From Chryseobacterium taichungense (GTDB taxonomy: Bacteria > Bacteroidota > Bacteroidia > Flavobacteriales > Weeksellaceae), in contig NZ_FOBV01000002.1 of the NCBI RefSeq assembly GCF_900109935.1, forward strand, positions 310,001-374,000: a stretch of 64,000 nucleotides of DNA, in the 5' to 3' direction. Position numbers and translations under genes: made by a program. Below are positions 20,501 to 29,962 of the stretch, in pieces. The stretch's first letter is position 1; each line of letters starts with the position of its first letter. The notes under the pieces were generated by a model, which saw nothing but the letters and a program-made list of their open reading frames with translations, was not told the origin of the DNA and made no database searches.

Positions 20501-20519
20501 AAGTGTAAACAATACATTT
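20501..20519 (+). promoter_or_regulatory. Candidate AraR operator upstream of GH3
   Basis: AAGTGT-N7-ACATTT, an imperfect dyad, ends 16 bases before the -7 box at 20536. The same half-sites with 7-base spacing occur at 25346, 34674 (opposite strand) and 35126, all upstream of arabinose-related genes. Assignment to the regulator at 33939 is inference. Confidence 0.65.
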
Positions 20520-20535
20520 ATTTAAAATAGAATCT

Positions 20536-20543
20536 TATATTTG
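20536..20543 (+). promoter_or_regulatory. Promoter -7 box of GH3/GH51 unit
   Basis: TATATTTG fits the Bacteroidota -7 consensus TAnnTTTG and lies 76 bases upstream of the GH3 start. Together with the end of the operator it belongs to a block that is repeated exactly upstream of araB. Confidence 0.7.
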
Positions 20544-20619
20544 TTTTTCTTACAAAATGATCAATCATATATTGTAATGATTAATAAATTTTAACCTTAA
20601 AATGTTTTGATTTAATCAA

Positions 20620-23247
20620 ATGAAAAAACTATTACTAAATATATCGGTTTTTATTTGTACCGTTTCTTCAGCACAGAATTTCAAATATCCCTTCCAAAAT
20701 CCCAAGCTTCCGGTCGATCAGAGAATCGAAAATCTACTCGGATTATTAACGGTGGATGAAAAAATCGGAATGATGATGGATAATTCTAAAGCCGTTCCCA
20801 GGTTGGATATTCCCGGTTACGGCTGGTGGAATGAGGCACTTCACGGCGTCGCGAGAGCGGGAACAGCAACGGTTTTTCCGCAAGCCATCGGAATGGCGGC
20901 AAGCTGGGACGTTCCCGAACATCTCAAAACTTTTGAAATGATTTCCGACGAAGCCAGAGCAAAATACAATAAATCTTTTGACGAATCTCAAAAAACTGGA
21001 CGTTACGAAGGACTTACATTTTGGACACCGAACATCAATATCTTCCGTGACCCGAGATGGGGAAGAGGCCAGGAAACTTATGGCGAAGACCCGTATCTGA
21101 CTTCCGTTTTGGGTGTTGCTGCCGTAAAAGGTTTACAGGGAAACGACCCGAAATATTTTAAAACCCACGCCTGTGCCAAACATTTCGCCGTTCACAGCGG
21201 CCCGGAATGGAACCGACACTCTTACAACGCCGAAGTTTCCAAAAGAGATTTGTATGAAACCTATCTGCCGGCTTTCAAAGCATTGGTTTTGGAAGGAAAT
21301 GTAAGGGAAGTGATGTGTGCGTACAATGCATTCGACGGACAGCCTTGTTGTGCCAACAATACTTTATTGACGGAAATTCTCCGCGGAAAGTGGAACTATG
21401 ACGGAATGGTCGTTTCCGATTGCTGGGCTTTGGCAGACTTCTACCAGAAACAATACCACGGAACACATCCTGATGAAAAAAGCACCGCTGCAGATGCTTT
21501 GAAACATTCTACAGATCTAGAGTGTGGCGATACTTATAATAACTTAAACAAATCTCTCGCAAGCGGATTAATTACCGAAAAGGACTTAGATATTTCAATG
21601 CGAAGAATTCTGAAAGGCTGGTTTGAATTGGGAATGCTCGACCCAAAATCTTCCGTTCACTGGAACTCAATTCCATATTCTGTTGTGGATTCTGAAGAGC
21701 ATAAAAAACAGGCGTTGAAAATGGCTCAGAAATCTATTGTGCTGATGAAAAATGAGAATAATGTTTTGCCTTTACATAAAAACATCAAAAAAATCGCTGT
21801 TGTCGGTCCAAACGCCGATGACGGACTGATGCAATTAGGAAACTATAATGGAACACCTTCATCCATCGTTACCATTTTAGATGGAATTAAAACTAAATTT
21901 CCAAACGCAGAAATCATTTATGAAAAAGGAACTGAAGTTGCCGATCCATCTTCCAGAACTTCGCTTTATCAAAACTTTTTAAGCCAGAAAAAAGGCGAAA
22001 AAGGAATGAAAGTAACATTTTTCAACAACAATGAATTTAAAGGAACTCCGGCTAATATTTCAGTCAACAAAGCAGGGATCAACTACAACAGTTTTGGGGG
22101 AACTCAGCTTGCCCCAAACGTTGGAAGGGAAAATACTTCGGCGATTATTTCCGGCATTTTCAAAAGTCCTTACACGGGTGATGTGATTCTTTCGCCATCA
22201 ACATCCGATGTTTACACACTTTTTGTTGATGGTAAAGAAATTGCCACAAGAAAAGGTCCCGATGCGAGACATCCTTCAGAATTTCCTGTAAAAATGGAAA
22301 AGGGCAAGGAATATAATATTGAATTACGCCACACGCAAAAAGGGAAATATGTAAGCATCACATTCGATGTGTACAGAAAAGACCCTGTGAATTTTGCTGC
22401 GGTTAGGGAAAAAGTGAAAGATGCAGATGTTATCGTTTTCGCAGGTGGACTTTCTCCAAGTCTGGAAGGTGAAGAAATGATGGTGAATGCAGAAGGTTTC
22501 AAAGGTGGTGATAAAACTTCCATCGACCTTCCAAAAGTCCAGCGTGAATTGTTAGCGGAATTAAGAAAAACCGGAAAACCAGTCGTTTTTGTACTGTGTA
22601 CGGGAAGTTCGCTTGGTTTGGAACAGGATGAAAAAAATTATGATGCATTACTGAATGCCTGGTATGGCGGACAAGCCGGAGGAACTGCGGTTGCAGATGT
22701 GTTGGCGGGAGATTACAATCCGTCAGGAAGATTGCCGATTACCTTCTACAAAAATCTGGCACAACTCGATAATAATTTATCAAAAACCAGTAAGCATCAG
22801 GGTTTTGAAAATTACGATATGCAGGGAAGAACCTACCGTTATATGACCGAAAAACCTTTGTATGCTTTCGGTCACGGGTTGAGTTATTCAAAATTTGCTT
22901 ACGGAAATGCTAAACTGAACAAAAATACCATCAATTCTAATGAAAATCTGACGATTACAGTTCCTGTTACAAACAGTTCGATCAGAGATGGAGAGGAAGT
23001 GATTCAGGTATATGTAAAAAGAAATAATGATGCTTCCGCACCAGTAAAGACTTTGAGAGCTTTTGAAAGAGTGTTGATTAAAGCGGGCGAAACAAAGAAT
23101 ATTCAGCTTACTATTTCTCAGGATTCATTCAAATTTTATGATGAAAAAGTAGATGATTTGGCTGCAAAAGCTGGAAATTACACGATTTTCTACGGCGGAA
23201 CTTCCGATGAATCCGGATTGAAAAGTATTCAAATGAAAGTTAATTAG
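20620..23247 (+). CDS. GH3 beta-xylosidase with PA14 insert
   Basis: 875 residues with a signal peptide (about 1-19, ending SSAQ). The N-terminal barrel includes YGWWNEALHGVARAG and the nucleophile Asp267 in GMVVSDCWAL. The C-terminal sandwich domain is interrupted by a PA14-like module (about 465-590, with SDVYTLFVDGKEIATRKG), and a fibronectin III-like domain ends the protein (about 785-875). The WWNEALHG motif and overall layout are those of xylan 1,4-beta-xylosidases (Bxl type), so release of xylose from xylo-oligosaccharides is expected; alpha-arabinofuranosidase side activity occurs in the family. It begins a new transcription unit with its own promoter and candidate AraR operator, and probably continues into GH51. 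Confidence 0.92.
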   Translation: MKKLLLNISVFICTVSSAQNFKYPFQNPKLPVDQRIENLLGLLTVDEKIGMMMDNSKAVPRLDIPGYGWWNEALHGVARAGTATVFPQAIGMAASWDVPEHLKTFEMISDEARAKYNKSFDESQKTGRYEGLTFWTPNINIFRDPRWGRGQETYGEDPYLTSVLGVAAVKGLQGNDPKYFKTHACAKHFAVHSGPEWNRHSYNAEVSKRDLYETYLPAFKALVLEGNVREVMCAYNAFDGQPCCANNTLLTEILRGKWNYDGMVVSDCWALADFYQKQYHGTHPDEKSTAADALKHSTDLECGDTYNNLNKSLASGLITEKDLDISMRRILKGWFELGMLDPKSSVHWNSIPYSVVDSEEHKKQALKMAQKSIVLMKNENNVLPLHKNIKKIAVVGPNADDGLMQLGNYNGTPSSIVTILDGIKTKFPNAEIIYEKGTEVADPSSRTSLYQNFLSQKKGEKGMKVTFFNNNEFKGTPANISVNKAGINYNSFGGTQLAPNVGRENTSAIISGIFKSPYTGDVILSPSTSDVYTLFVDGKEIATRKGPDARHPSEFPVKMEKGKEYNIELRHTQKGKYVSITFDVYRKDPVNFAAVREKVKDADVIVFAGGLSPSLEGEEMMVNAEGFKGGDKTSIDLPKVQRELLAELRKTGKPVVFVLCTGSSLGLEQDEKNYDALLNAWYGGQAGGTAVADVLAGDYNPSGRLPITFYKNLAQLDNNLSKTSKHQGFENYDMQGRTYRYMTEKPLYAFGHGLSYSKFAYGNAKLNKNTINSNENLTITVPVTNSSIRDGEEVIQVYVKRNNDASAPVKTLRAFERVLIKAGETKNIQLTISQDSFKFYDEKVDDLAAKAGNYTIFYGGTSDESGLKSIQMKVN

Positions 23248-23260
23248 CCCTCAGACAACG

Positions 23261-23294
23261 AAACCTTATAGGTTTTTAAAAACCTATAAGGTTT
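23261..23294. repeat. 34-base perfect palindrome (possible terminator)
   Basis: AAACCTTATAGGTTTTT and its exact reverse complement are joined with no loop, 13 bases after the GH3 stop and 32 bases before GH51. It would form a long hairpin in RNA. It may act as a partial terminator, an mRNA stabiliser or a dispersed repeat; no long T-run follows, so read-through to GH51 is plausible. Confidence 0.75.
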
Positions 23295-23326
23295 ATCAAT
23301 AAAAAATTCAACTTTTCAACTCAAAA

Positions 23327-25309
23327 ATGAAAACAAAATCCAAAATATTCGCAACCGCATTTTCTTTAAGCGTAACCTTCTTTTCGGCACAAAATGGAAA
23401 TATAAAAAAGCATTTTCTCGAATTGGACGGAACTTCCACCAACATCAAAATCCAACCAACAATGTACGGAATTTTCTTCGAGGACATCAACTTTGCGGCA
23501 GACGGCGGATTGTATGCTGAGCTCATAAAAAATCGCAGTTTCGAGTTTGACGAACCTCTGACAGGCTGGAAACAACCCAACACAAAAACATTGTCTCCGA
23601 ATCTGGATTCCGGTTTTTTGACGATTATAACCGACAAATCCAAAACCAATAAAAACTACGCAAGAATTACGGTCTGGAATGACAAAAATTATGTGCTGGA
23701 AAACGAAGGTTTCCGAGGAATTGGTTTGCATCAAGGGGAGAAATATGACTTAAGTTTCAATTTAGAAAACATTTCAGGAAATATTTCTGCCATCAATACA
23801 AGCCTGATTGATGAAAATGGAACAGTGATTTCTTCAGTTTCAACAATTATAAAAGGCAGAGGCTGGCAAAAATACAATGCTGTTTTCACACCTTCTAAAA
23901 CTGTTGAAAAAGCAAAGCTTCAAATCACTTTTACAGGAAAAGGCGTTGTGAATATGGATATGATTTCACTGTTCCCGCAAGACACCTGGAAAAACCGAAA
24001 AGGCGGTTTAAGAAAGGATTTGGTTCAAAAATTATATGATTTACAACCTGGATTTTTACGTTTTCCTGGTGGCTGTATCGTCGAAGGAAGAACCTTAGCA
24101 GAGCGATATCAATGGAAAAAGACGATTGGTAAAGTAGAAGACCGCGAAAATTTGATTAACAAATGGAACAATGGATTTGCCCACCGTCTCACTCCGGATT
24201 ATTGGCAGTCTTTCGGACTTGGCTTTTTTGAATATTTCCAGTTGGCGGAAGATTTGGGAGCAGAACCGCTTCCGATTCTCAGCTGCGGAATGGCTTGCCA
24301 ATTTAACACAGCTGAACTTGCAAAAATGGAAGATTTAGACCCTTACGTTCAGGATGCTTTGGATTTGATTGAATTTGCAAACGGTGATTCCAACACGAAA
24401 TGGGGAAAAATCCGTACTGAAATGGGACATCCGAAATCCTTTAATATGAAATTCATTGGCGTTGGAAACGAGCAGTGGGGCGCGGATTATATTGAACGCT
24501 ACAAAGTTTTTGAAAAAGCGATTCACAACAAATATCCCGACATCAAAATCATTTCCGGAAGCGGACCGTCTCCCGATGGCGAATTTTTCGATTACGGCTG
24601 GAAAGAACTTAAAAAACTGAATGCTCAGATTGTGGACGAACATTACTACAATTCCCCTGAATGGTTCTTAAAAAATGCTGACAGATACGATAAATACGAT
24701 AGAAGAGGACCAAAAGTTTTTGCCGGAGAATATGCCGCGCAATCGGTTGGTGTTGTAAAACCCGACAATAAGAACAATTGGCTGACCGCACTTTCAGAAG
24801 CTGCTTTTATGACCGGATTGGAACGCAACGCAGATGTTGTGACAATGACTTCCTACGCACCGCTTTTCGCTCACGCAGAAGGTTGGCAATGGACTCCGGA
24901 TTTGATTTGGTTCAATAATTTAAAATCTTATGCCACTCCGAATTATTACGTTCAGAAATTATTCTCCAACAACAAAGGAACGGATTTAATTAAAATCTCA
25001 GAAAACGGAAAACCGTTGAAAGGTGAGAATAATCTCTACGCATCGGCAGTTCGTGACCTTAAAAAAGGAGAAATCATCATTAAAATTGTTAATTCTAATC
25101 CTCAGGAAACTTCCGTTGAAATCAATCCGAAAAACATCAAAATGGGCAGTCGACTCACCAAAATTGTGCTGACCTCTGCAGGACTTTCCGATGAAAATAA
25201 TTTCCAATCAGAAACCATTACGCCAAAAGAGGAAACGCAGGCCATTAAAAAAGGAAAGATTTCTGTTGAAATTCCGGCAAATTCTTTAGTTATTTTGAAA
25301 ATAAAATAG
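23327..25309 (+). CDS. GH51 alpha-L-arabinofuranosidase
   Basis: 660 residues with a signal peptide (about 1-22, ending FFSAQN). A CBM4-like beta domain occupies about 100-220, and the barrel begins near GFLRFPGGCIVEG. The acid/base is Glu382 in GVGNEQWGADY and the nucleophile Glu468 in FAGEYAAQS. The C-terminal beta domain ends with VEIPANSLVILKIK. Unlike many intracellular GH51 enzymes, this one is exported, so it should free arabinose outside the cytoplasm for uptake by the symporter at 31127. It lies downstream of GH3 with only a palindrome between, and just before the araB promoter. Confidence 0.95.
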   Translation: MKTKSKIFATAFSLSVTFFSAQNGNIKKHFLELDGTSTNIKIQPTMYGIFFEDINFAADGGLYAELIKNRSFEFDEPLTGWKQPNTKTLSPNLDSGFLTIITDKSKTNKNYARITVWNDKNYVLENEGFRGIGLHQGEKYDLSFNLENISGNISAINTSLIDENGTVISSVSTIIKGRGWQKYNAVFTPSKTVEKAKLQITFTGKGVVNMDMISLFPQDTWKNRKGGLRKDLVQKLYDLQPGFLRFPGGCIVEGRTLAERYQWKKTIGKVEDRENLINKWNNGFAHRLTPDYWQSFGLGFFEYFQLAEDLGAEPLPILSCGMACQFNTAELAKMEDLDPYVQDALDLIEFANGDSNTKWGKIRTEMGHPKSFNMKFIGVGNEQWGADYIERYKVFEKAIHNKYPDIKIISGSGPSPDGEFFDYGWKELKKLNAQIVDEHYYNSPEWFLKNADRYDKYDRRGPKVFAGEYAAQSVGVVKPDNKNNWLTALSEAAFMTGLERNADVVTMTSYAPLFAHAEGWQWTPDLIWFNNLKSYATPNYYVQKLFSNNKGTDLIKISENGKPLKGENNLYASAVRDLKKGEIIIKIVNSNPQETSVEINPKNIKMGSRLTKIVLTSAGLSDENNFQSETITPKEETQAIKKGKISVEIPANSLVILKIK

Positions 25310-25345
25310 CTGTAAACTACCATTAATAAAGGAAATTTTAAAATT

Positions 25346-25364
25346 AAGTGTGATTATTACATTT
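25346..25364 (+). promoter_or_regulatory. Candidate AraR operator upstream of araB
   Basis: AAGTGT-N7-ACATTT with the same half-sites and spacing as at 20501. It ends 16 bases before the -7 box, as in the GH3 promoter. The seven spacer bases differ between the two copies except near the end, which points to selection on the half-sites. Confidence 0.68.
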
Positions 25365-25380
25365 ATTTAAAATAGAATCT

Positions 25381-25388
25381 TATATTTG
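25381..25388 (+). promoter_or_regulatory. Promoter -7 box of the araBDA operon
   Basis: TATATTTG, matching TAnnTTTG, within a 35-base block identical to the one upstream of GH3. It implies a leader of about 130 bases before araB, which contains a perfect ATGTAAT-CC-ATTACAT dyad at 25460-25475. Confidence 0.7.
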
Positions 25389-25527
25389 TTTTATCTCTTA
25401 AATAGAAAATTAAAGGATTCTTTAAGGTAAATGAAAACTTAAGGAGAAATCTTTGCAGAATGTAATCCATTACATCTGTTGTTTTAAAAAGAGCTAAAAC
25501 AAATAATCAAATAAATCACTTTCGTTA

Positions 25528-27225
25528 ATGAAAAAGTACGTTATCGGCTTAGATTATGGGACAGATTCTGTTCGAGCCGTTTTGATTGATACGGAGAATG
25601 GGGCAGAACTGGCGACTTCCGTAAGTTATTACCAAAGATGGAAAGAAGGAAAGTTCTGTAAGCCGGAAGAAAATCAATTTCGTCAGCATCCGCTAGACCA
25701 TATCGAAGGGTTGGAAAAAACCATTTCAACTGTTGTCAAAGAAAGTGGTGTTGCTCCTGAAAATATCGTCAGTATTTGTATAGATACGACAGGTTCGTCA
25801 CCGCTTCCCGTGAACAAAGAAGGAATTGCCTTATCACTTTTACCTGAATTTTCAGAAAATCCGAATGCAATGATGGTGTTATGGAAAGACCATACATCCA
25901 TCAACGAAGCTGAAGAAATCAATCATTTGGCAAGAAACTGGGGCGGCGAAGATTATACAAAATTTGAAGGTGGAATTTATTCTTCCGAATGGTTTTGGGC
26001 AAAAATTCTTCACATCAACAGAGAAGATGAAACCGTAAAAAATGCAGCATACAGCTGGATGGAGCACTGCGATTACCTTACCTTTTTACTTTCCGATAAT
26101 CAGGATTTAGCAACGTTTAAAAGAAGCCGTTGTGCAGGCGGTCACAAAGCAATGTGGCACGAATCATGGGACGGATTGCCTTCCAAAGAATTTCTCGGTC
26201 AGCTGGATTCTTCACTGGCAGAGCTTCGCGACAGATTGTATGAAAAAACCTACACCTCCGATGAAATTGCCGGAAATCTGAATGAAGAATGGGCAACAAA
26301 ATTAGGCTTAACAACCAACACCGTAATTGCTGTCGGAACTTTCGACGCTCATTCCGGAGCGGTGGGGGCAAAAGTGGAGGAAAATACGCTGATCAGAATT
26401 ATGGGAACATCTACTTGTGATATTATGGTGGCTCCCAAAGAAATCATCGGCGACAATACGGTTAAAGGGATTTGCGGACAGGTCGATGGCTCCGTGATTC
26501 CAGGCTTGATGGGATTGGAAGCAGGGCAATCTGCATTTGGCGATGTTCTGGCCTGGTACAAAGATATTCTGACCTGGCCAACTCACAATATTCTGATGAG
26601 TTCCAACGTGATTGACGACAATCAAAAGCAATTATTGAAAGACGAAATAGAAAACAATCTTATCCGCAATCTCACTTTGGAAGCGGAAAAAATTCCACTT
26701 TCGGAGGTGGTTCCGGTTGCCTTGGATTGGATTAACGGACGAAGAACGCCAGACGCCAATCAGGAACTGAAAATGGCGATCAGCAACCTTTCCTTGGGGA
26801 CAAAAGCACCGCATATTTTTAAAGCGTTGGTGAATGCGATTTGCTTTGGAGCCAAAAAAATCGTCGACCGTTTCGAAGAAGAAGGCGTAAAAATCGAAAA
26901 AGTAATCGGAATCGGAGGCGTTGCCAGAAAATCCCCTTTCATTATGCAGACGTTGGCCAACGTTCTTAATATGCCGATTGTAGTGGCGGAATCAGACCAG
27001 GCTCCGGCTTTGGGTGCAGCCATTTATGCGGCTGTTGCGGCTGGAATTTACCCGACTGTTCAGGAAGCCAGCCAGAAAATGGGCTCCGATTTCGAAGCAG
27101 AATATTTCCCACAAGTGGAAAAGGTAGAAAAATATGCTGAATTTATGAAACAATATCAGATTCTCGCAGATTTCACAGAAAACAATATCAAATCAAAGAA
27201 AAAGTTGACGGTTGACAGTTTGTAG
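25528..27225 (+). CDS. araB: Ribulokinase
   Basis: 565 residues, cytoplasmic, no signal peptide. A FGGY-family kinase: the N-terminal phosphate-binding motif is IGLDYGTDSVRAVL, the middle carries GTFDAHSGAVGAKVE and MGTSTCDIM, and the C-terminal ATP-domain has IGIGGVARKSPF with ALGAAIYAA. Length is normal for ribulokinase. It phosphorylates L-ribulose to L-ribulose 5-phosphate. The order araB-araD-araA with mutarotase and symporter downstream is a complete arabinose catabolism unit. Expression is probably controlled by the operator at 25346. Confidence 0.96.
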   Translation: MKKYVIGLDYGTDSVRAVLIDTENGAELATSVSYYQRWKEGKFCKPEENQFRQHPLDHIEGLEKTISTVVKESGVAPENIVSICIDTTGSSPLPVNKEGIALSLLPEFSENPNAMMVLWKDHTSINEAEEINHLARNWGGEDYTKFEGGIYSSEWFWAKILHINREDETVKNAAYSWMEHCDYLTFLLSDNQDLATFKRSRCAGGHKAMWHESWDGLPSKEFLGQLDSSLAELRDRLYEKTYTSDEIAGNLNEEWATKLGLTTNTVIAVGTFDAHSGAVGAKVEENTLIRIMGTSTCDIMVAPKEIIGDNTVKGICGQVDGSVIPGLMGLEAGQSAFGDVLAWYKDILTWPTHNILMSSNVIDDNQKQLLKDEIENNLIRNLTLEAEKIPLSEVVPVALDWINGRRTPDANQELKMAISNLSLGTKAPHIFKALVNAICFGAKKIVDRFEEEGVKIEKVIGIGGVARKSPFIMQTLANVLNMPIVVAESDQAPALGAAIYAAVAAGIYPTVQEASQKMGSDFEAEYFPQVEKVEKYAEFMKQYQILADFTENNIKSKKKLTVDSL

Positions 27226-27588
27226 TTGATAGAAGTTAAAGCAGAAAAGCTCCGTAGGAGCGCCCTGTTAATAGCAAATATGTAAATATTGTCATCATAA
27301 AGAGAGCCTCGTAGAGGCGACCTTTTAAATATTTACAATCATTTAAAAACCATCAACCAACAACCATCAACCAATAACTAAAATAATTATGGCAGCTTTA
27401 TCCGTCTGCAGTTTATCCTGAGCTTGTCGAAGGGCTCCCGCTTTTTTGTTCCGCTATGCTACAAAAAGAGCTCCGCTCAAGCCGGGCTGCGATTGATTCG
27501 TAGGAGAGAACCCGAAGGGTTCAATATAAATAGCCGTAGGTGAAACCTATGGATGAAAAAACAGATTTTCAAAAAATATGCAAATAAA
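27226..27588. other. araB-araD gap made of short dispersed repeats
   Basis: I see no gene in this 363-base stretch. It holds two small perfect hairpins with a GTA loop (GCTCC-GTA-GGAGC at 27249-27261 and GCCTC-GTA-GAGGC at 27306-27318), a low-complexity block of CAACCATCAACCA units (27349-27379), an AGCTTGTCGAAGGGCTCC element (27421-27438) and the two-hairpin repeat at 27508. These look like fragments of dispersed repeat families piled up inside an operon. Confidence 0.6.
27508..27553. repeat. Two-hairpin dispersed repeat, copy A
   Basis: Hairpin GAACCC-GAA-GGGTTC, a short A/T spacer, then a second hairpin CCGTAGGT...ACCTATGG. Further copies are at 28349 and 43230. This copy ends on an in-frame ATG 12 codons upstream of the likely araD start. 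Confidence 0.85.
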
Positions 27589-28287
27589 ATGAGCATCTAT
27601 AAAGAATTAAAACGAGAATGTTACGAAGCCAATATGCAGCTCGATGCATTGAAGTTGGTAGTTTACACATTCGGAAACGTAAGCGCGGTTGACCGTGATA
27701 AAGGAATCTTTGCCATCAAACCGAGCGGTGTTCCTTACGAATTACTGAAACCGGAAGACATTGTGATTTTAGATTACGATGCCAACGTGGTCGAAGGAAA
27801 TTTAAGACCATCTTCCGATACCAAAACCCACGCTTATCTCTACAAAAACTGGGAAAACATCGGCGGAATCTCACATACGCACGCTATCTATTCAGTAGCT
27901 TGGGCACAAGCGCAACTGGATATCCCGATTTTCGGAACGACACACGCAGACCATCTCACAACGGATATCCCTTGCGCACCACCGATGCACGATGATTTAA
28001 TCGAAGGCAATTATGAATACAACACCGGAATCCAGATTCTCGACTGTTTCAAAGAAAAAGATTTGTCTTACGAAGAAGTAGAAATGGTGCTCATCGGAAA
28101 TCACGGACCGTTCACTTGGGGAAAAAATGCAGACAAAGCGGTTTACAACAGCAAAGTTCTCGAAACCATCGCAGAAATGGCTTATCTCACAAGACAAATC
28201 AACCCAAATGCGCCCCGTTTGAAAGATTCACTCATCAAAAAACATTACGAACGGAAACACGGCAAAAATGCCTATTACGGACAGTAG
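27589..28287 (+). CDS. araD: L-ribulose-5-phosphate 4-epimerase
   Basis: 232 residues from the ATG at 27589, which gives the normal N-terminus MSIYKELKRECYEANMQL. An in-frame ATG at 27553 would add 12 lysine-rich residues encoded by repeat sequence. Class II aldolase/epimerase fold: zinc His residues in GGISHTHAIYSVAW and GTTHADHL, and the GNHGPFTWG motif. It converts L-ribulose 5-phosphate to D-xylulose 5-phosphate, the end of the arabinose branch before the pentose phosphate pathway. It lies between araB and araA, separated on both sides by repeat-containing gaps. Confidence 0.95.
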   Translation: MSIYKELKRECYEANMQLDALKLVVYTFGNVSAVDRDKGIFAIKPSGVPYELLKPEDIVILDYDANVVEGNLRPSSDTKTHAYLYKNWENIGGISHTHAIYSVAWAQAQLDIPIFGTTHADHLTTDIPCAPPMHDDLIEGNYEYNTGIQILDCFKEKDLSYEEVEMVLIGNHGPFTWGKNADKAVYNSKVLETIAEMAYLTRQINPNAPRLKDSLIKKHYERKHGKNAYYGQ

Positions 28288-28348
28288 TTTGGCTTCTGGC
28301 GAATGGCTTTTAGCTTTTGGCAATTGTCATCGTTCAATAGAACACTAC

Positions 28349-28394
28349 GAACCCGAAGGGTTCAACATCAGTAACCGTAGGTGAAACCTATGGA
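28349..28394. repeat. Two-hairpin dispersed repeat, copy B
   Basis: Same structure as 27508: GAACCC-GAA-GGGTTC, spacer, CCGTAGGT...ACCTATGG. It lies in the 157-base araD-araA gap, so two copies flank araD. Confidence 0.85.
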
Positions 28395-28444
28395 AAAATG
28401 AAAATAAAAATCAATTATCAATTATAAATCATCATTTATAAAAT

Positions 28445-29941
28445 ATGTTAACACCTCTCAATACGAAAGAAATCTGGTTCATCACCGGAAGCCAGCATTT
28501 ATACGGCCCTGAAACATTAGCGCAGGTTGCAGAACATTCAGCGAAAATCGTGGAAGCTTTAAACGCTTCTTCACAGATTCCTGTGAAAGTCGTTTTGAAG
28601 CCAACCGTAAAAACGACGGAAGAAATCTTTGAAACACTTACCGCTGCAAACTTCGCAAAAGACTGCATCGGAATCGTAACCTGGATGCACACATTTTCAC
28701 CCGCAAAAATGTGGATTCGCGGACTGACCGCTTTACAAAAGCCAATGTTGCATCTTCACACACAGTTCAACCAGGATATTCCGTGGTCTACAATGGATAT
28801 GGACTTTATGAACCTAAATCAGGCTGCGCACGGTGATAGGGAATTCGGATTTATGGTGAGCCGTCTTCGCAAAAATAGAAAAGTGGTCGTAGGACACTGG
28901 GCTGAAGAAAGAGTTCAAAAACAAATCGGAGAATGGAGTAGAGTTGCCGCAGGTTGGGATGATTGGCAAGGTGCGAAGTTCGCCCGTTTTGGCGATAATA
29001 TGAGATTTGTAGCCGTTACGGATGGCGATAAAGTGGAAGCGGAAACCAAATTTGGTTTTTCAGTCAATACCTGGGGAATCGGAGATTTGGTGAGCGTTGT
29101 CAATTCGATTGGCGATGGTGAAATCAAAACCTTAATTGAAGAATATGAAGCTTCTTACAAAATGGCAGAATCTCTTCTTTCCGGAGGTTCAAACAGAAAA
29201 TCTCTGGAAGTTGCTGCAAGAATTGAATTAGGTTTGGAAAAGTTCCTGAAAGATGGAAATTTCAAAGGTTTTTCAGACACGTTTGAAGACCTTCACGGCT
29301 TGGAACAATTGCCTGGAATTGCCGTTCAAAGATTAATGGAAAAAGGTTACGGTTTCGCTGGAGAAGGTGATTGGAAAACTGCCGCTTTAGTTCGTGCAAT
29401 GAAAACAATGGGACAAGGTCTTGAAGGCGGAAATGCCTTCATGGAAGATTATACTTATCATTTAAACCCTTCAAATCCTTCGATTTTAGGCTCGCACATG
29501 TTGGAAGTTGACCCTGTTTTGGCGGTTGACAAACCTTCTTGTGAAATTCATCCATTGGGAATTGGTGGAAAAGCTGATCCGGTTCGTCTGGTGTTCAATT
29601 CGAGAGGAAATATTGATTCTTTAAATGCTGCGTTGATGGACTTCGGAAATCATTTCAGACTATTAATCAATAAAACAAAAGCATTGGAAATCACCGAAGA
29701 ATTACCAAAACTTCCTGTTGCGAGAGTGCTTTGGAAACCGCTTCCTGACCTGTACACTGCAGCTGAAGCCTGGATTTTGGCAGGTGGTGCGCATCACACG
29801 TGTTACAGTGAAAACATCAGCGTGGAACAATTGGAAGATTTTGCGGAGATTGCAGGTATCGAATCGCTTGTTATCGATGAAGATACGAAAATCCGTGATT
29901 TTAAGAACACGCTTCGCTGGAATGAAATATATTATCGTTAA
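28445..29941 (+). CDS. araA: L-arabinose isomerase
   Basis: 498 residues, cytoplasmic. The start is fixed by the family N-terminus [19 protein letters not shown]. Other matches are [28 protein letters not shown], the active-site region [12 protein letters not shown] with MEDYTYHL, and the C-terminal [11 protein letters not shown]. Length is standard. It interconverts L-arabinose and L-ribulose using a divalent metal ion. It is 21 bases upstream of the mutarotase gene and is part of the same operon. Confidence 0.97.
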   Translation: MLTPLNTKEIWFITGSQHLYGPETLAQVAEHSAKIVEALNASSQIPVKVVLKPTVKTTEEIFETLTAANFAKDCIGIVTWMHTFSPAKMWIRGLTALQKPMLHLHTQFNQDIPWSTMDMDFMNLNQAAHGDREFGFMVSRLRKNRKVVVGHWAEERVQKQIGEWSRVAAGWDDWQGAKFARFGDNMRFVAVTDGDKVEAETKFGFSVNTWGIGDLVSVVNSIGDGEIKTLIEEYEASYKMAESLLSGGSNRKSLEVAARIELGLEKFLKDGNFKGFSDTFEDLHGLEQLPGIAVQRLMEKGYGFAGEGDWKTAALVRAMKTMGQGLEGGNAFMEDYTYHLNPSNPSILGSHMLEVDPVLAVDKPSCEIHPLGIGGKADPVRLVFNSRGNIDSLNAALMDFGNHFRLLINKTKALEITEELPKLPVARVLWKPLPDLYTAAEAWILAGGAHHTCYSENISVEQLEDFAEIAGIESLVIDEDTKIRDFKNTLRWNEIYYR

Positions 29942-29962
29942 ACTTGCAAAACTTTCTCAACA

